DNA of 19,744 nt, taken from assembly GCA_039812545.1 (NCBI GenBank), contig JBDIAR010000045.1:1-19744 (forward strand). The letters are read 5' to 3'. Positions 8,132 through 15,190 of this stretch are shown piece after piece. The position numbers and the translations under genes were made by a program. Below the pieces are notes generated by a model. That model was not told the DNA's origin. It was given only the letters and a program-made list of their open reading frames with translations, and made no database searches. The DNA is from JBDIAR01 sp039812545. Its GTDB lineage: Bacteria; Actinomycetota; Actinomycetes; Actinomycetales; Dermatophilaceae. How positions within the stretch are numbered: position 1 is the stretch's first letter; each line of letters opens with the position of its first letter.

Positions 8132-9121
8132 GTGAGCACAGCACCCTTGAAGATCGCCGTGACCGGTGCCGCCGGTCAGATCGGCTACAGCCTTCTGTTC
8201 CGTCTCGCAAGTGGCGCGTTGCTCGGCCCGGATCGCCAGGTCGAGTTGCGGCTGCTGGAAATCACCCCGGCCCTGAAGGCACTCGAGGGTGTCGTCATGG
8301 AGTTGGACGACTGCGCGTTCCCGGCGCTGGCCAAGGTCGAGATCGGCGACGACCCGAATGTGATCTTCGACGGCGCGAATCTGGCCCTGTTGGTGGGGGC
8401 CCGGCCGCGGACCGCCGGCATGGAGCGCGGCGACCTGCTGTCCGCCAACGGCGCGATCTTCACGGGGCAGGGCCGGGCCCTGAACGACCACGCCGCCGAC
8501 GACATCCGGATCGGCGTGACCGGCAACCCGGCCAACACCAATGCCCTGATCGCGATGAGCAATGCCAAGGACATCCCGGCCGAGCGGTTCAGCGCGCTGA
8601 CCCGCTTGGACCACAACCGGGCCATCTACCAACTCGCGGCGAAGGCCGGCGTTGCCGTGACCGAGATCGCGAAGATGACGATCTGGGGCAACCACTCGGC
8701 GACCCAGTACCCGGACATCTTCCACGCCACCATCGGTGGCAAGAACGCCGCCGAGGTCGTCTCGGATCAGGCGTGGCTGGAGAACGACTTCATCCCGACC
8801 GTGGCCAAGCGCGGCGCGGCCATCATCGCCGCCCGCGGCTCGTCGTCGGCCGCCTCGGCGGCCAGCGCCACCATCGACGCCGCCCGCGACTGGCTGCTGG
8901 GCTCCGCCGACGGCGACTGGGTCTCGATGGCCGTCCGCTCGGACGGCTCGTACGGCGTTCCCGAGGGCCTGATCTCCTCCTTCCCGGTGGTCACCAAGAA
9001 CGGTGACTGGGAGATCGTCCAGGGCCTGGAGATCGACGACTTCTCGCGGGCCCGCATCGACGCCTCGGTCAAGGAACTCGAAGACGAGCGCAATGCCGTC
9101 ACCCAGCTCGGCTTGATCTGA
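8132..9121 (+). CDS. mdh: malate dehydrogenase
   Basis: This 329-aa enzyme interconverts malate and oxaloacetate with NAD(H) in the TCA cycle. The Rossmann motif TGAAGQIGYSLLFR starts at residue 11. Substrate-binding arginines lie in ARPRTAGMERGD (91, 93, 99), and GNPANTNALI (131-140) and RLDHNRA (Asp160) follow. The catalytic His188 is in IWGNHSATQYPD. Length and motifs fit the LDH-like MDH group shared by actinobacteria and eukaryotic cytosol. The start is GTG 8132 with GAAGGG about 10 nt upstream; the motif begins ten residues later, as expected. A TANNNT element (TAGCGT, 8086-8091) is a possible -10 for a separate promoter downstream of the aqpZ terminator. It converges with folD-DUF3017. 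Confidence 0.97.
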   Translation: MSTAPLKIAVTGAAGQIGYSLLFRLASGALLGPDRQVELRLLEITPALKALEGVVMELDDCAFPALAKVEIGDDPNVIFDGANLALLVGARPRTAGMERGDLLSANGAIFTGQGRALNDHAADDIRIGVTGNPANTNALIAMSNAKDIPAERFSALTRLDHNRAIYQLAAKAGVAVTEIAKMTIWGNHSATQYPDIFHATIGGKNAAEVVSDQAWLENDFIPTVAKRGAAIIAARGSSSAASAASATIDAARDWLLGSADGDWVSMAVRSDGSYGVPEGLISSFPVVTKNGDWEIVQGLEIDDFSRARIDASVKELEDERNAVTQLGLI

Positions 9122-9127
9122 GCACCG

Positions 9128-9164
9128 CCTCGTCTGGCCCGTCGAACCGACGGGTCAGACGAGG
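9128..9164. terminator. bidirectional hairpin between mdh and the folD-DUF3017 operon
   Basis: Arms 9128-9144 and 9148-9164 pair over 17 positions with a single G-U wobble around an AAC loop. The hairpin begins 7 nt after the mdh stop and overlaps the last codons and stop (9155-9157) of the opposite-strand DUF3017 gene, so it can terminate both convergent transcripts. Confidence 0.8.
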
Positions 9165-9502
9165 GTCACCATCTCGCCGGCTACCAGCGCCGCCAGACCC
9201 AAAACGAGCAGACACCAGACGTCGACGGCGCGAGACCGCACGACCAGACCACCGCCGCGGGGTTCGGGGACGACCATGCGGAGGAATCCGGCGCCGATGA
9301 AGGCACCCCCGAGCGCCCGCCCACCCAGGCGGATCTGCCCCCCGATCAGCAGCAGGACGCCGGCCACCACGGCGGCGGCCAGCAACCACCACAGCCCGAG
9401 CCGTCCCGCCCCGGCAATCCCAGCCGGCTGAGCCGCCCGGGCCGCGGTCGCGTCCCGAGCCCGCCCGGGCCCGGTGTCGTCCCTCGACCCGGATCGGCTC
9501 AA
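9155..9502 (-). CDS. DUF3017 family membrane protein
   Basis: This is a small (about 115-aa) membrane protein with a charged, Ala/Arg-rich N-terminus of about 35 residues. A first transmembrane helix follows (WWLLAAAVVAGVLLLIGG), then a short loop and second helix, the conserved tract MVVPEPRGGGLVVRSRAVDV, and a last helix near the C-terminus. The pattern and its position immediately after folD match DUF3017, whose function is unknown. No ATG or GTG precedes the conserved part; the best start is TTG at 9500-9502, which overlaps the folD stop as TTGA and implies translational coupling. The start is therefore a judgement. The 3' end runs into the terminator shared with mdh. Confidence 0.8.
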   Translation of the reverse strand: MSRSGSRDDTGPGRARDATAARAAQPAGIAGAGRLGLWWLLAAAVVAGVLLLIGGQIRLGGRALGGAFIGAGFLRMVVPEPRGGGLVVRSRAVDVWCLLVLGLAALVAGEMVTLV

Positions 9503-10359
9503 CGATCCGCCCGGCGCTCGGCGATCTCGACGAGATTCTCCAGCAACATCGCCCGGGTCATCGGCCCCACTCCCCCGGGGTTCGGACTGAGGAACCCGGC
9601 CACCTGCGCGACGTCGGCGGCCACGTCCCCCGCGATCATCGAACGCCCGTCGACCAACTGGTGGCTGACCCCCACGTCGAGGACGGCGGCGCCCGGCCGA
9701 ACCATGTCCGCGGTGATGAGATCCGGCACGCCGGCCGCCGCCACGACGATGTCGGCCATCCGCACCTGCGCGGCCAGATCCGTCGTCCCCGTATGGCACA
9801 ACGTGACGGTCGCGTTCTCGTCGCGCCGGGTGAGCAACAAGCCCAGGGGCCGCCCCACGGTGATGCCCCGTCCGACGACCACGACAAGGGCGCCGGCGAG
9901 CGGCACCTCGTAGCGCCGGAGCAATTCCACGATGCCCTTCGGTGTGCACGGCAGAGGCGCCGGCTTGCCGAGGACGAGCCACCCGAGGTTCGTCGGGTGC
10001 AGACCGTCGATGTCCTTCGTCGGCGAGACGCGAGACAGCAGAGCGAATTCGTCGAGTCCGGTCGGCTGCTGGACGATGAACCCAGTGCAACCGTCTTCGG
10101 CGTTGAGGACGTCGATGACGTCCTCAACCTCGCGTTGGGTCGCGGTGGCCGGCAGATCGTGCTGGTACGAGGCGATCCCGAGTTCGGCGGCGTCGCGGTG
10201 CTTGGCGCGGACGTACCAGGCGTTACCCGGGTTGTCGCCGACCTGGACGGTGCCCAGACCCGGGACAATTCCCCGATCGGCCAGATCCGCGACCCGGCGA
10301 CGCAACTCGACCTTGATCTCGGCGAGAACCGCCTTGCCGTCCAGAATCGTCGCGCTCAC
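9499..10359 (-). CDS. folD: bifunctional methylenetetrahydrofolate dehydrogenase/cyclohydrolase
   Basis: This 286-aa cytosolic enzyme converts 5,10-methylene-THF to 10-formyl-THF, the formyl donor used by PurN and PurH encoded about 6 kb away. Active-site motifs are present: YVRAK (Tyr49, Lys53), FIVQQPTG (Gln97-98), KDIDG (Asp116, Asp118) and the cofactor-loop region VVVGRGITVGRP. The C-terminus carries NPGGVGPMTRAML. Length is normal for the family. It starts at GTG 10357-10359 with AAGGA a few bases upstream. It is the first gene of a two-gene unit with DUF3017 and is divergent from the MobA-like gene (114 nt between starts). Confidence 0.96.
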   Translation of the reverse strand: MSATILDGKAVLAEIKVELRRRVADLADRGIVPGLGTVQVGDNPGNAWYVRAKHRDAAELGIASYQHDLPATATQREVEDVIDVLNAEDGCTGFIVQQPTGLDEFALLSRVSPTKDIDGLHPTNLGWLVLGKPAPLPCTPKGIVELLRRYEVPLAGALVVVVGRGITVGRPLGLLLTRRDENATVTLCHTGTTDLAAQVRMADIVVAAAGVPDLITADMVRPGAAVLDVGVSHQLVDGRSMIAGDVAADVAQVAGFLSPNPGGVGPMTRAMLLENLVEIAERRADR

Positions 10360-10473
10360 GATCCTTCATCCTGCCACCTCACCGTGACCCCGGCTGACCT
10401 CTTCCATGCACTCCACCTCGCCCCACCCTGCGGGTACGCTCGGGGCCAGCCCGTCCCAGCGAAGGAGTGCCAG

Positions 10474-11118
10474 ATGTCCCACGTCGCCGGCCTCGTGCTG
10501 GCCGCCGGCGCGGGGCGGCGGATGGGACGACCCAAGGCCCTGCTCGGGGCGTGCGGCGCGAGCGCGGCGCAGGAGACCGTCCGTCGACTCCACGAGGCCG
10601 GCTGCGAACAGGTGGTGCTCGTCCTCGGCGCCCGGGCCGACGACGTGCGGGCGACGCTGTCGCCGCAACCCTGGCTGGACGTCGTGGTGGCCACGCGGTG
10701 GCAGGCCGGGCTCTCGGAGTCACTGCGCGCCGGGCTGACCGCCCTCGACAACTCGGAGTCCGGCCCGCAGTTCGACCCGCAGATCGGGCCCCAAATCGGG
10801 CCGCAGATCGGGCCGGAGATCACCGCCGCGCTGATCACCCTCGTCGACCTCCCCGATGTCGGCGTCGGTGTCTATCGACGCGTCCTGGAGTCGGTCCCGC
10901 CGTCGCCCGACGCGCTGGCCCGGGCCGGCTATGCCGGTCGCCCCGGCCATCCCGTCCTGTTCGGTCGGACCTGGTGGCCGATGGCCCGGGCCGGCACGGG
11001 CGAGGAGGGGGCCCGGTCCGTGTTGGCGACTCACCCGCATACCGTCGTCGAGTGTTCGGACCTGGCGACGGGACGCGACATCGACGACCCCACCGAGGCG
11101 ATGGAGAATCCCTGGTGA
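10474..11118 (+). CDS. MobA/MocA-like nucleotidyltransferase
   Basis: This 214-aa protein opens with LVLAAGAGRRMGRPKALL, the nucleotide-binding signature of the MobA/GlmU-type NTP transferases. It continues with GLSESLRAGL, LVDLPDVG (metal-binding Asp near 125) and RPGHPVLFGR. This set is typical of enzymes that add CMP or GMP to molybdopterin; the MocA-like (cytidylyl) branch fits best because the next gene is XdhC-like, but specificity is inferred. A ribosome binding site GAAGGAG (10461-10467) supports ATG 10474. Residues 97-116 are five imperfect GPQI tetrapeptides encoded by 12-bp tandem repeats, an insertion I do not recall in the family. The stop overlaps the next start by 4 nt. TACGCT (10435-10440) is a possible -10. 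Confidence 0.85.
   Translation: MSHVAGLVLAAGAGRRMGRPKALLGACGASAAQETVRRLHEAGCEQVVLVLGARADDVRATLSPQPWLDVVVATRWQAGLSESLRAGLTALDNSESGPQFDPQIGPQIGPQIGPEITAALITLVDLPDVGVGVYRRVLESVPPSPDALARAGYAGRPGHPVLFGRTWWPMARAGTGEEGARSVLATHPHTVVECSDLATGRDIDDPTEAMENPW
10762..10821 (+). repeat. five 12-bp tandem repeats inside the MobA-like gene
   Basis: Five consecutive 12-nt units at 10762, 10774, 10786, 10798 and 10810 encode GPQF, DPQI, GPQI, GPQI and GPEI. Adjacent units differ at one to three bases. The unit length is a multiple of three, so gain or loss of units would keep the frame. Confidence 0.9.
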
Positions 11119-12236
11119 CCGAACTCGACCAGGTCCTGCAGTGGTACGCCGCCGGCGTCCCCGTGACCACCGCGACCGTCGTCGCGACGTGGCGCTCGGC
11201 TCCGCGTCAGCCGGGCGCGACGATGGTGCGCGGCCCGGACGGCGAGGTCGTCGGCAGTGTCTCGGGCGGCTGCGTCGAGGCGGCGGTGTATGCCGTATGC
11301 GAGGAGGTCGCCGAGGGTGGGACGCCGCGGTTGGAGCGGTACGGGGTGTCCGACGACGACGCCGGCGCCGTGGGGCTCACCTGTGGCGGGATCCTCGACG
11401 TGTTCGTCCAACGCGTCGACCCGGCCAGCTGTCCGGACCTGAACAGCCTCGCGCAGGCGCGACGTGCTGGGGCGCCGGTCGCGTTGGCGACGCTGATCGA
11501 CAGCCCGGATCGGTCCCGCATCGGTCGGCAGATCGTCCTGCAGACCGAAACCCATTGCGGCGGTTTCGGATCGGACCGGCTCGACGCGGCGCTCGTCGAC
11601 GACGCCCGCGGTCTGCTGGCTTTGGGGCAGACCGCCGTCCTGGCATACGGGCCGGAGGGTGAACGCCGCGGGTCCGGTACGCGCATCTTCGTGCAGTCCT
11701 TCGTGCCGCGCCCGCGACTGATCGTCTTCGGGGCGATCGACTTCGCGGCCGCGGTCGCGCAGGTCGGTGACTTCCTCGGCTATCGGGTGACGGTATGCGA
11801 CGCCCGGCCGCTGTTCGCCACGACGGCGCGCTTCCCGGCGGCCGACGAAGTCGTCGTGAACTGGCCGCACCGCTACCTGACGGCCGAGCAGGAGGGCGGG
11901 CGACTCGATGGTCGTACCGTGGTCGTCGTCTTGACCCACGACCCGAAATTCGACGTGCCGGCGTTGCAGGTGGCCCTCCGCTTGCCCGGGCTGGCGTATG
12001 TCGGCGCGATGGGCTCGCGCCGCACCCACGAGGACCGCCTAGCCCGGTTGCGCGAAGCCGGTCTCGACGCGGAAAGCCTTGCGCGACTTCGCTCTCCGAT
12101 CGGCCTGGACATCGGCGCACGCACCCCGCAGGAGACCGCGATCAGCATCGCCGCGGAGATCATCGCCGATCGGTGGGGCGGTGGCGGCCGGCCGCTCGGC
12201 GGGCTGAGCGGCCCGATCCACCACGAGAGCAGATAG
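11115..12236 (+). CDS. XdhC/CoxI family protein
   Basis: This 373-aa protein has the two-part XdhC/CoxI architecture. The N-terminal part carries ATWRSAPRQPGATM, GSVSGGCVEAAVY and LTCGGILDVFV (Cys90). The C-terminal Rossmann part has LIVFGAIDFAAAVAQ, LGYRVTVCDARPLFAT, VLTHDPKFDVPAL, YVGAMGSRRTHEDRL and SPIGLDIGARTPQETAISIAAEI. Family members help insert sulfurated molybdenum cofactor into xanthine dehydrogenase or CO dehydrogenase-type enzymes. It starts at GTG 11115, overlapping the MobA-like stop by 4 nt, so the two are translationally coupled. No molybdenum hydroxylase subunit lies in the window, so the client is unknown. The gene ends 25 nt before the GntR regulator. Confidence 0.92.
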   Translation: MTELDQVLQWYAAGVPVTTATVVATWRSAPRQPGATMVRGPDGEVVGSVSGGCVEAAVYAVCEEVAEGGTPRLERYGVSDDDAGAVGLTCGGILDVFVQRVDPASCPDLNSLAQARRAGAPVALATLIDSPDRSRIGRQIVLQTETHCGGFGSDRLDAALVDDARGLLALGQTAVLAYGPEGERRGSGTRIFVQSFVPRPRLIVFGAIDFAAAVAQVGDFLGYRVTVCDARPLFATTARFPAADEVVVNWPHRYLTAEQEGGRLDGRTVVVVLTHDPKFDVPALQVALRLPGLAYVGAMGSRRTHEDRLARLREAGLDAESLARLRSPIGLDIGARTPQETAISIAAEIIADRWGGGGRPLGGLSGPIHHESR

Positions 12237-12261
12237 CTTCGGGCGCCGAACTACGGCGACA

Positions 12262-13014
12262 ATGTCGACCATGAGTCCAGCCCGCACCCGCCGACAGGAA
12301 CCCGCCCCGATCGTCGAGTGGCTCCGCCCCGGGGTTTTCACCCAGGCCGAGATCCTCGCCGAACTGCGTCGTGCCCTCGTCGCGGGGGTCGCCGCCCCCG
12401 GCTCGGCGTTGCCCGTCGACGCCATCGCGGAACGCTTCCAGGTGAGTCGCATTCCCGTGCGCGAGGCGCTCAAGTCCCTGCAGGCCGAGGGGCTGGTCGA
12501 ACATCAGCCGCGCGGTGAATATATTGTGACTCGTCTCACCCAAGCCGAATATACCGAGTTGTATGCCATGCGCGAGGCATTGGAATCATTGGCGATGAGG
12601 GCCGCCATTCATCGCGCCGACGACGAGATGCGGAGCCGACTCGCGACCCTCCACACCGCCGCCGGCGAGGCGCTTGCCGCCGGCGACGCCTACGCCTGGG
12701 ACCGCATCGGCCGGCGGATCCACGCAACCCTCATCGCCGCGAGCGGAATGACGTTGCTACCCAAGCTTCTTGACACCGTCTTCAACATCGCGGCCCTTGC
12801 CCAACCGATGGGTTTGGTCACCGCTCAGGAGCTCGACGAACTCCACGGCGAACACGGTGAGATGGTGCAGGCCTTCGTCACCGGGGACGCCGATCGGCTG
12901 ATCTCGGCCTCGCACCGGCATACGACGCATTTGCAGCAACTGGTCGCGAGCCTGCCTCAGGACCTGGACGTTTTCGCCTCGCCCCCGAAGGACGAAAGTC
13001 CCGAACTTGCCTAA
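12262..13014 (+). CDS. GntR family (FadR/FCD subfamily) transcriptional regulator
   Basis: This 250-aa regulator has a winged helix-turn-helix from about residue 30 to 95, including GSALPVDAIAERFQVSR, VREALKSLQAEGLVEHQPRG and EYIVTRL. An all-helical FCD effector domain follows (about 100-235) with EALESLAMRAA, RRIHATLIAASG and ISASHRHTTHLQQL, whose histidines are typical metal or ligand contacts. ATG 12262 and ATG 12271 are both possible; neither has a clear ribosome binding site, and coupling to xdhC 25 nt upstream is plausible. It probably controls the neighbouring permease and perhaps the mocA-xdhC pair; the effector (a purine or related acid) is a guess. Codons from about 12515 to 12600 are noticeably AT-richer than the surroundings. 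Confidence 0.9.
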   Translation: MSTMSPARTRRQEPAPIVEWLRPGVFTQAEILAELRRALVAGVAAPGSALPVDAIAERFQVSRIPVREALKSLQAEGLVEHQPRGEYIVTRLTQAEYTELYAMREALESLAMRAAIHRADDEMRSRLATLHTAAGEALAAGDAYAWDRIGRRIHATLIAASGMTLLPKLLDTVFNIAALAQPMGLVTAQELDELHGEHGEMVQAFVTGDADRLISASHRHTTHLQQLVASLPQDLDVFASPPKDESPELA

Positions 13015-13026
13015 TCGGGAACGATA

Positions 13027-13050
13027 TATCGCCGCCGTCATTCGGCGATA
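13027..13050. promoter_or_regulatory. inverted repeat, candidate GntR operator at the permease promoter
   Basis: TATCGCCG (13027-13034), 8 nt, then CGGCGATA (13043-13050) form a perfect 8-bp inverted repeat 13 nt after the gntR stop. The right arm runs into TAAGTT (13049-13054), a TANNNT -10 candidate for the permease gene. A palindrome CGATATATCG (13022-13031) overlaps the left arm. A dyad over a -10 box next to a gntR gene suggests an operator, but a weak hairpin for gntR termination is an alternative. Confidence 0.4.
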
Positions 13051-13165
13051 AGTTGAGACGTGGCAGTCTGAACGCACCAACATGTCGCGTCGGTCTATTC
13101 GGGCTCATTGCCGCGCAGGCCGGCACCGCGTCGGGGACGGATCCGTTCACTCTCAAGGAGTTCCG

Positions 13166-14557
13166 ATGTCGACCACAGGTTCACCGGTCGCAGCAAAGCA
13201 CCCGGTCGATCAGGTGCCGCCCATCCCTCAACTACTCATCCTCGGCTTCCAACACGTCCTGGCCATGTATGCCGGAGCCGTTGCCGTCCCGCTGATCGTC
13301 GGCGGCGCGATGATCGCGCAGCACAAGCTCAACCCGCCCGACCTCCCGCACCTGATCGTCGCCGACCTCTTCGTCGCCGGCATCGCCAGCATGCTGCAAG
13401 CCACCGGACCGAAGTACTTCGGCGGACGCCTGCCGCTCATGCAGGGCGTGACCTTCGCCGCCGTCGCCCCGATGATCACGATCGGCACGGACTACGGCGT
13501 TCTGGCCATCTACGGCTCGGTGATCTCCTGCGGCATCTTCATGATGCTGCTGGCCCCGTTCTTCGCCCGGATGATCCGGTTCTTCCCGCCGCTGGTCACC
13601 GGCACCGTCATCACCATCATCGGCGTCTCGCTGATGACCGTGGCCGCAGGCTGGATCTCGGGCACAGCCGGCACGAACACCTTCGCCAACCCCTCGAAGA
13701 TCGGGATCGCCTTCTTCACCCTGGTGTGTATCGTGCTGGCCAACCGGCTGCTCCCGGCCCACTGGAAGTCGATCTCCGTCCTGGTCGGCATCGTCATCGG
13801 CACGATCGCCGCCGCGATCTTCGGGATGACCAACTGGAGCAAGGTGGGTAGCGCCGACCTCTTCGCCGTGCCGACGCCCTTCATGTTCGGGCTTCCGCAT
13901 TTCGAGATCTTCCCGATCATCTCGATGCTGATCGTCGGCCTGGTCATCATGGCCGAGACCACGGGCGATGCCCTGGCCGTCGGGGAGATGGTCGGCCGCA
14001 CCGTCGACCGGCGGCGCCTCGCCGACACGCTGCGGGCCGATGGTCTGGGCACCTGCCTGGGCGGCATCTTCAACACCTTCCCCTACACCGCGTTCGCCCA
14101 GAACGTCGGCCTCGTGGGGCTGTCCAAGGTCCGCAGCCGGCACGTGGCCACCGCGGCCGGCGCGATGCTCATCGTCTTGGGCCTGATCCCGAAAATGGGC
14201 GAAATCGTCGCCGCCATCCCCCAGCCGGTCCTGGGCGGCGCAGGTGTCGCGCTCTTCGGGATTGTCGCGGCCTCCGGCATCCGGACGCTGTCCAAGGTCG
14301 ACCTCACCGACAACAGGCTGCTCGTCGTCGCCATCTCCATCGGCGTGGCCATGCTGCCGACCCTGGTCAAGGACCTGTATGCCCAGTTCCCGACCTGGGC
14401 GCGCACCCTGCTCAACTCCGGCATCTCGGCCGGGGCGCTGTGTGCGATCGTGCTGAACATCCTGCTGGACCGTAAGTCGATGTTCGGCCCGGACGCCGAC
14501 AGCCACGACGACCTGGTCGAGGCCCACGGCGATGCCCACCGCGGGATCGAAGCCTGA
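13166..14557 (+). CDS. NCS2 family purine/uracil permease
   Basis: This 463-aa membrane protein of the nucleobase-cation symporter-2 (NAT) family probably imports xanthine, urate or uracil with protons. Family landmarks are the TM1 motif GFQHVLAMYAG, the TM8 acidic motif AETTGDALAVGEMVGR (Glu264) and the TM10 signature QNVGLVGLSKVRSR (Gln312, Asn313, Gly315). The position usually occupied by Thr in that signature is Ser here. The overall sequence leans toward the xanthine/urate (PbuX/UacT-like) branch rather than UraA, consistent with the neighbouring XdhC-like gene, but substrate cannot be fixed from sequence alone. The start is ATG 13166 with AAGGAG at 13155-13160. The upstream gap of 151 nt holds the inverted repeat and -10 candidate, so it likely has its own regulated promoter. 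Confidence 0.93.
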   Translation: MSTTGSPVAAKHPVDQVPPIPQLLILGFQHVLAMYAGAVAVPLIVGGAMIAQHKLNPPDLPHLIVADLFVAGIASMLQATGPKYFGGRLPLMQGVTFAAVAPMITIGTDYGVLAIYGSVISCGIFMMLLAPFFARMIRFFPPLVTGTVITIIGVSLMTVAAGWISGTAGTNTFANPSKIGIAFFTLVCIVLANRLLPAHWKSISVLVGIVIGTIAAAIFGMTNWSKVGSADLFAVPTPFMFGLPHFEIFPIISMLIVGLVIMAETTGDALAVGEMVGRTVDRRRLADTLRADGLGTCLGGIFNTFPYTAFAQNVGLVGLSKVRSRHVATAAGAMLIVLGLIPKMGEIVAAIPQPVLGGAGVALFGIVAASGIRTLSKVDLTDNRLLVVAISIGVAMLPTLVKDLYAQFPTWARTLLNSGISAGALCAIVLNILLDRKSMFGPDADSHDDLVEAHGDAHRGIEA

Positions 14558-14581
14558 TCCCTCCCTTTTTCACGCCTCACC

Positions 14582-14611
14582 ACGCGCCGTCCGGGCACCC
14601 GGGCGGCGCGT
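14582..14611. terminator. hairpin terminator after the NCS2 permease
   Basis: Arms 14582-14595 and 14598-14611 can pair over 14 positions with one T-G wobble; in practice the apex would open to a loop around GGCACC. It starts 24 nt after the permease stop, where no other gene remains to be read. There is no T tract on its 3' side. Confidence 0.65.
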
Positions 14612-14676
14612 CGGCGTAACCTGACACCAGGCATACCGGAGGCCGGCGGGTCACGGCCGGGGAGGGGGGCGGCGCG

Positions 14677-15111
14677 GTGACGGAGCGACGAAACACGGCG
14701 TGGAGCGTGGCCGGCATCGGCCTGGCGATCGGACTCGCGGCCTGCACCCCCGCTGGCCCGACGTCGGACCCCGCACCATCGGGCACGAGTTCCTCGGCCT
14801 CCGGCGCATCGGGGGCCGTGACGTGCACCGGCGCCCAGGGCAATCTGGTGGCCCGACGCGGGATACCGTACGTCCTGGCCGGCTCGGTGGGGTTGGCGAT
14901 CGCCGGTTTCGTCGACGGTGGGAGCCGGGTCCGCCTGACCCTGGTCGGAGCGCCGACCGGTGACCCCACGAGCAAGGCGCCGGACGGTACGTATTCGAGC
15001 ACCGTCGAGCTCGGTGTCGGCCAGTCGACTCGGTGGGTGGACCGGACCCTGCACATCGTGGACATCTGCGACGAGCGAGTCACCCTTGAGGTGACCCCGG
15101 CCCCGGCCTGA
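14677..15111 (+). CDS. small putative lipoprotein, unknown function
   Basis: This 144-aa protein has a short basic N-terminus (MTERR), a hydrophobic helix and the lipobox LAAC with the lipidated Cys at residue 23. It should be exported and anchored on the outer face of the membrane. A Ser/Gly/Pro/Ala linker (24-47) leads to a beta-rich domain of about 95 residues with two further cysteines (50 and 131) that could form a disulfide. I do not recognise a family. GTG 14677 is supported by GGAGGGG at 14661-14667, and TAACCT (14617-14622) is a possible -10 just after the upstream terminator. The calpain-like protease gene follows after 79 nt. Confidence 0.8.
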   Translation: MTERRNTAWSVAGIGLAIGLAACTPAGPTSDPAPSGTSSSASGASGAVTCTGAQGNLVARRGIPYVLAGSVGLAIAGFVDGGSRVRLTLVGAPTGDPTSKAPDGTYSSTVELGVGQSTRWVDRTLHIVDICDERVTLEVTPAPA

Positions 15112-15130
15112 GCTCGGGGAGTCCTCCCCA

Positions 15131-15160
15131 TCGACACGGCCCCGCACCACTGCCTAGATT
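15131..15160 (+). promoter_or_regulatory. promoter of the calpain-like protease gene
   Basis: TCGACA (15131-15136), an 18-nt spacer and TAGATT (15155-15160) match a housekeeping -35/-10 pair well (five of six at -35). Transcription would start near 15167, giving a leader of about 24 nt that contains the GGGAGGGGTGGG ribosome binding region. This makes the protease gene transcriptionally separable from the lipoprotein gene. Confidence 0.55.
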
Positions 15161-15190
15161 CGGGCCAGCGCGTATCGGGAGGGGTGGGTC

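Noticed and set aside
6732..8210. A 492-codon minus-strand frame across the SGNH hydrolase, aqpZ and mdh start
   Set aside because: Three well-supported plus-strand genes and a terminator lie under it, and its translation is low-complexity.
15116..15129. GGGGAG-TC-CTCCCC inverted repeat after the lipoprotein gene
   Set aside because: The 2-nt apex and 6-bp arms make a poor hairpin; common by chance in GC-rich DNA.
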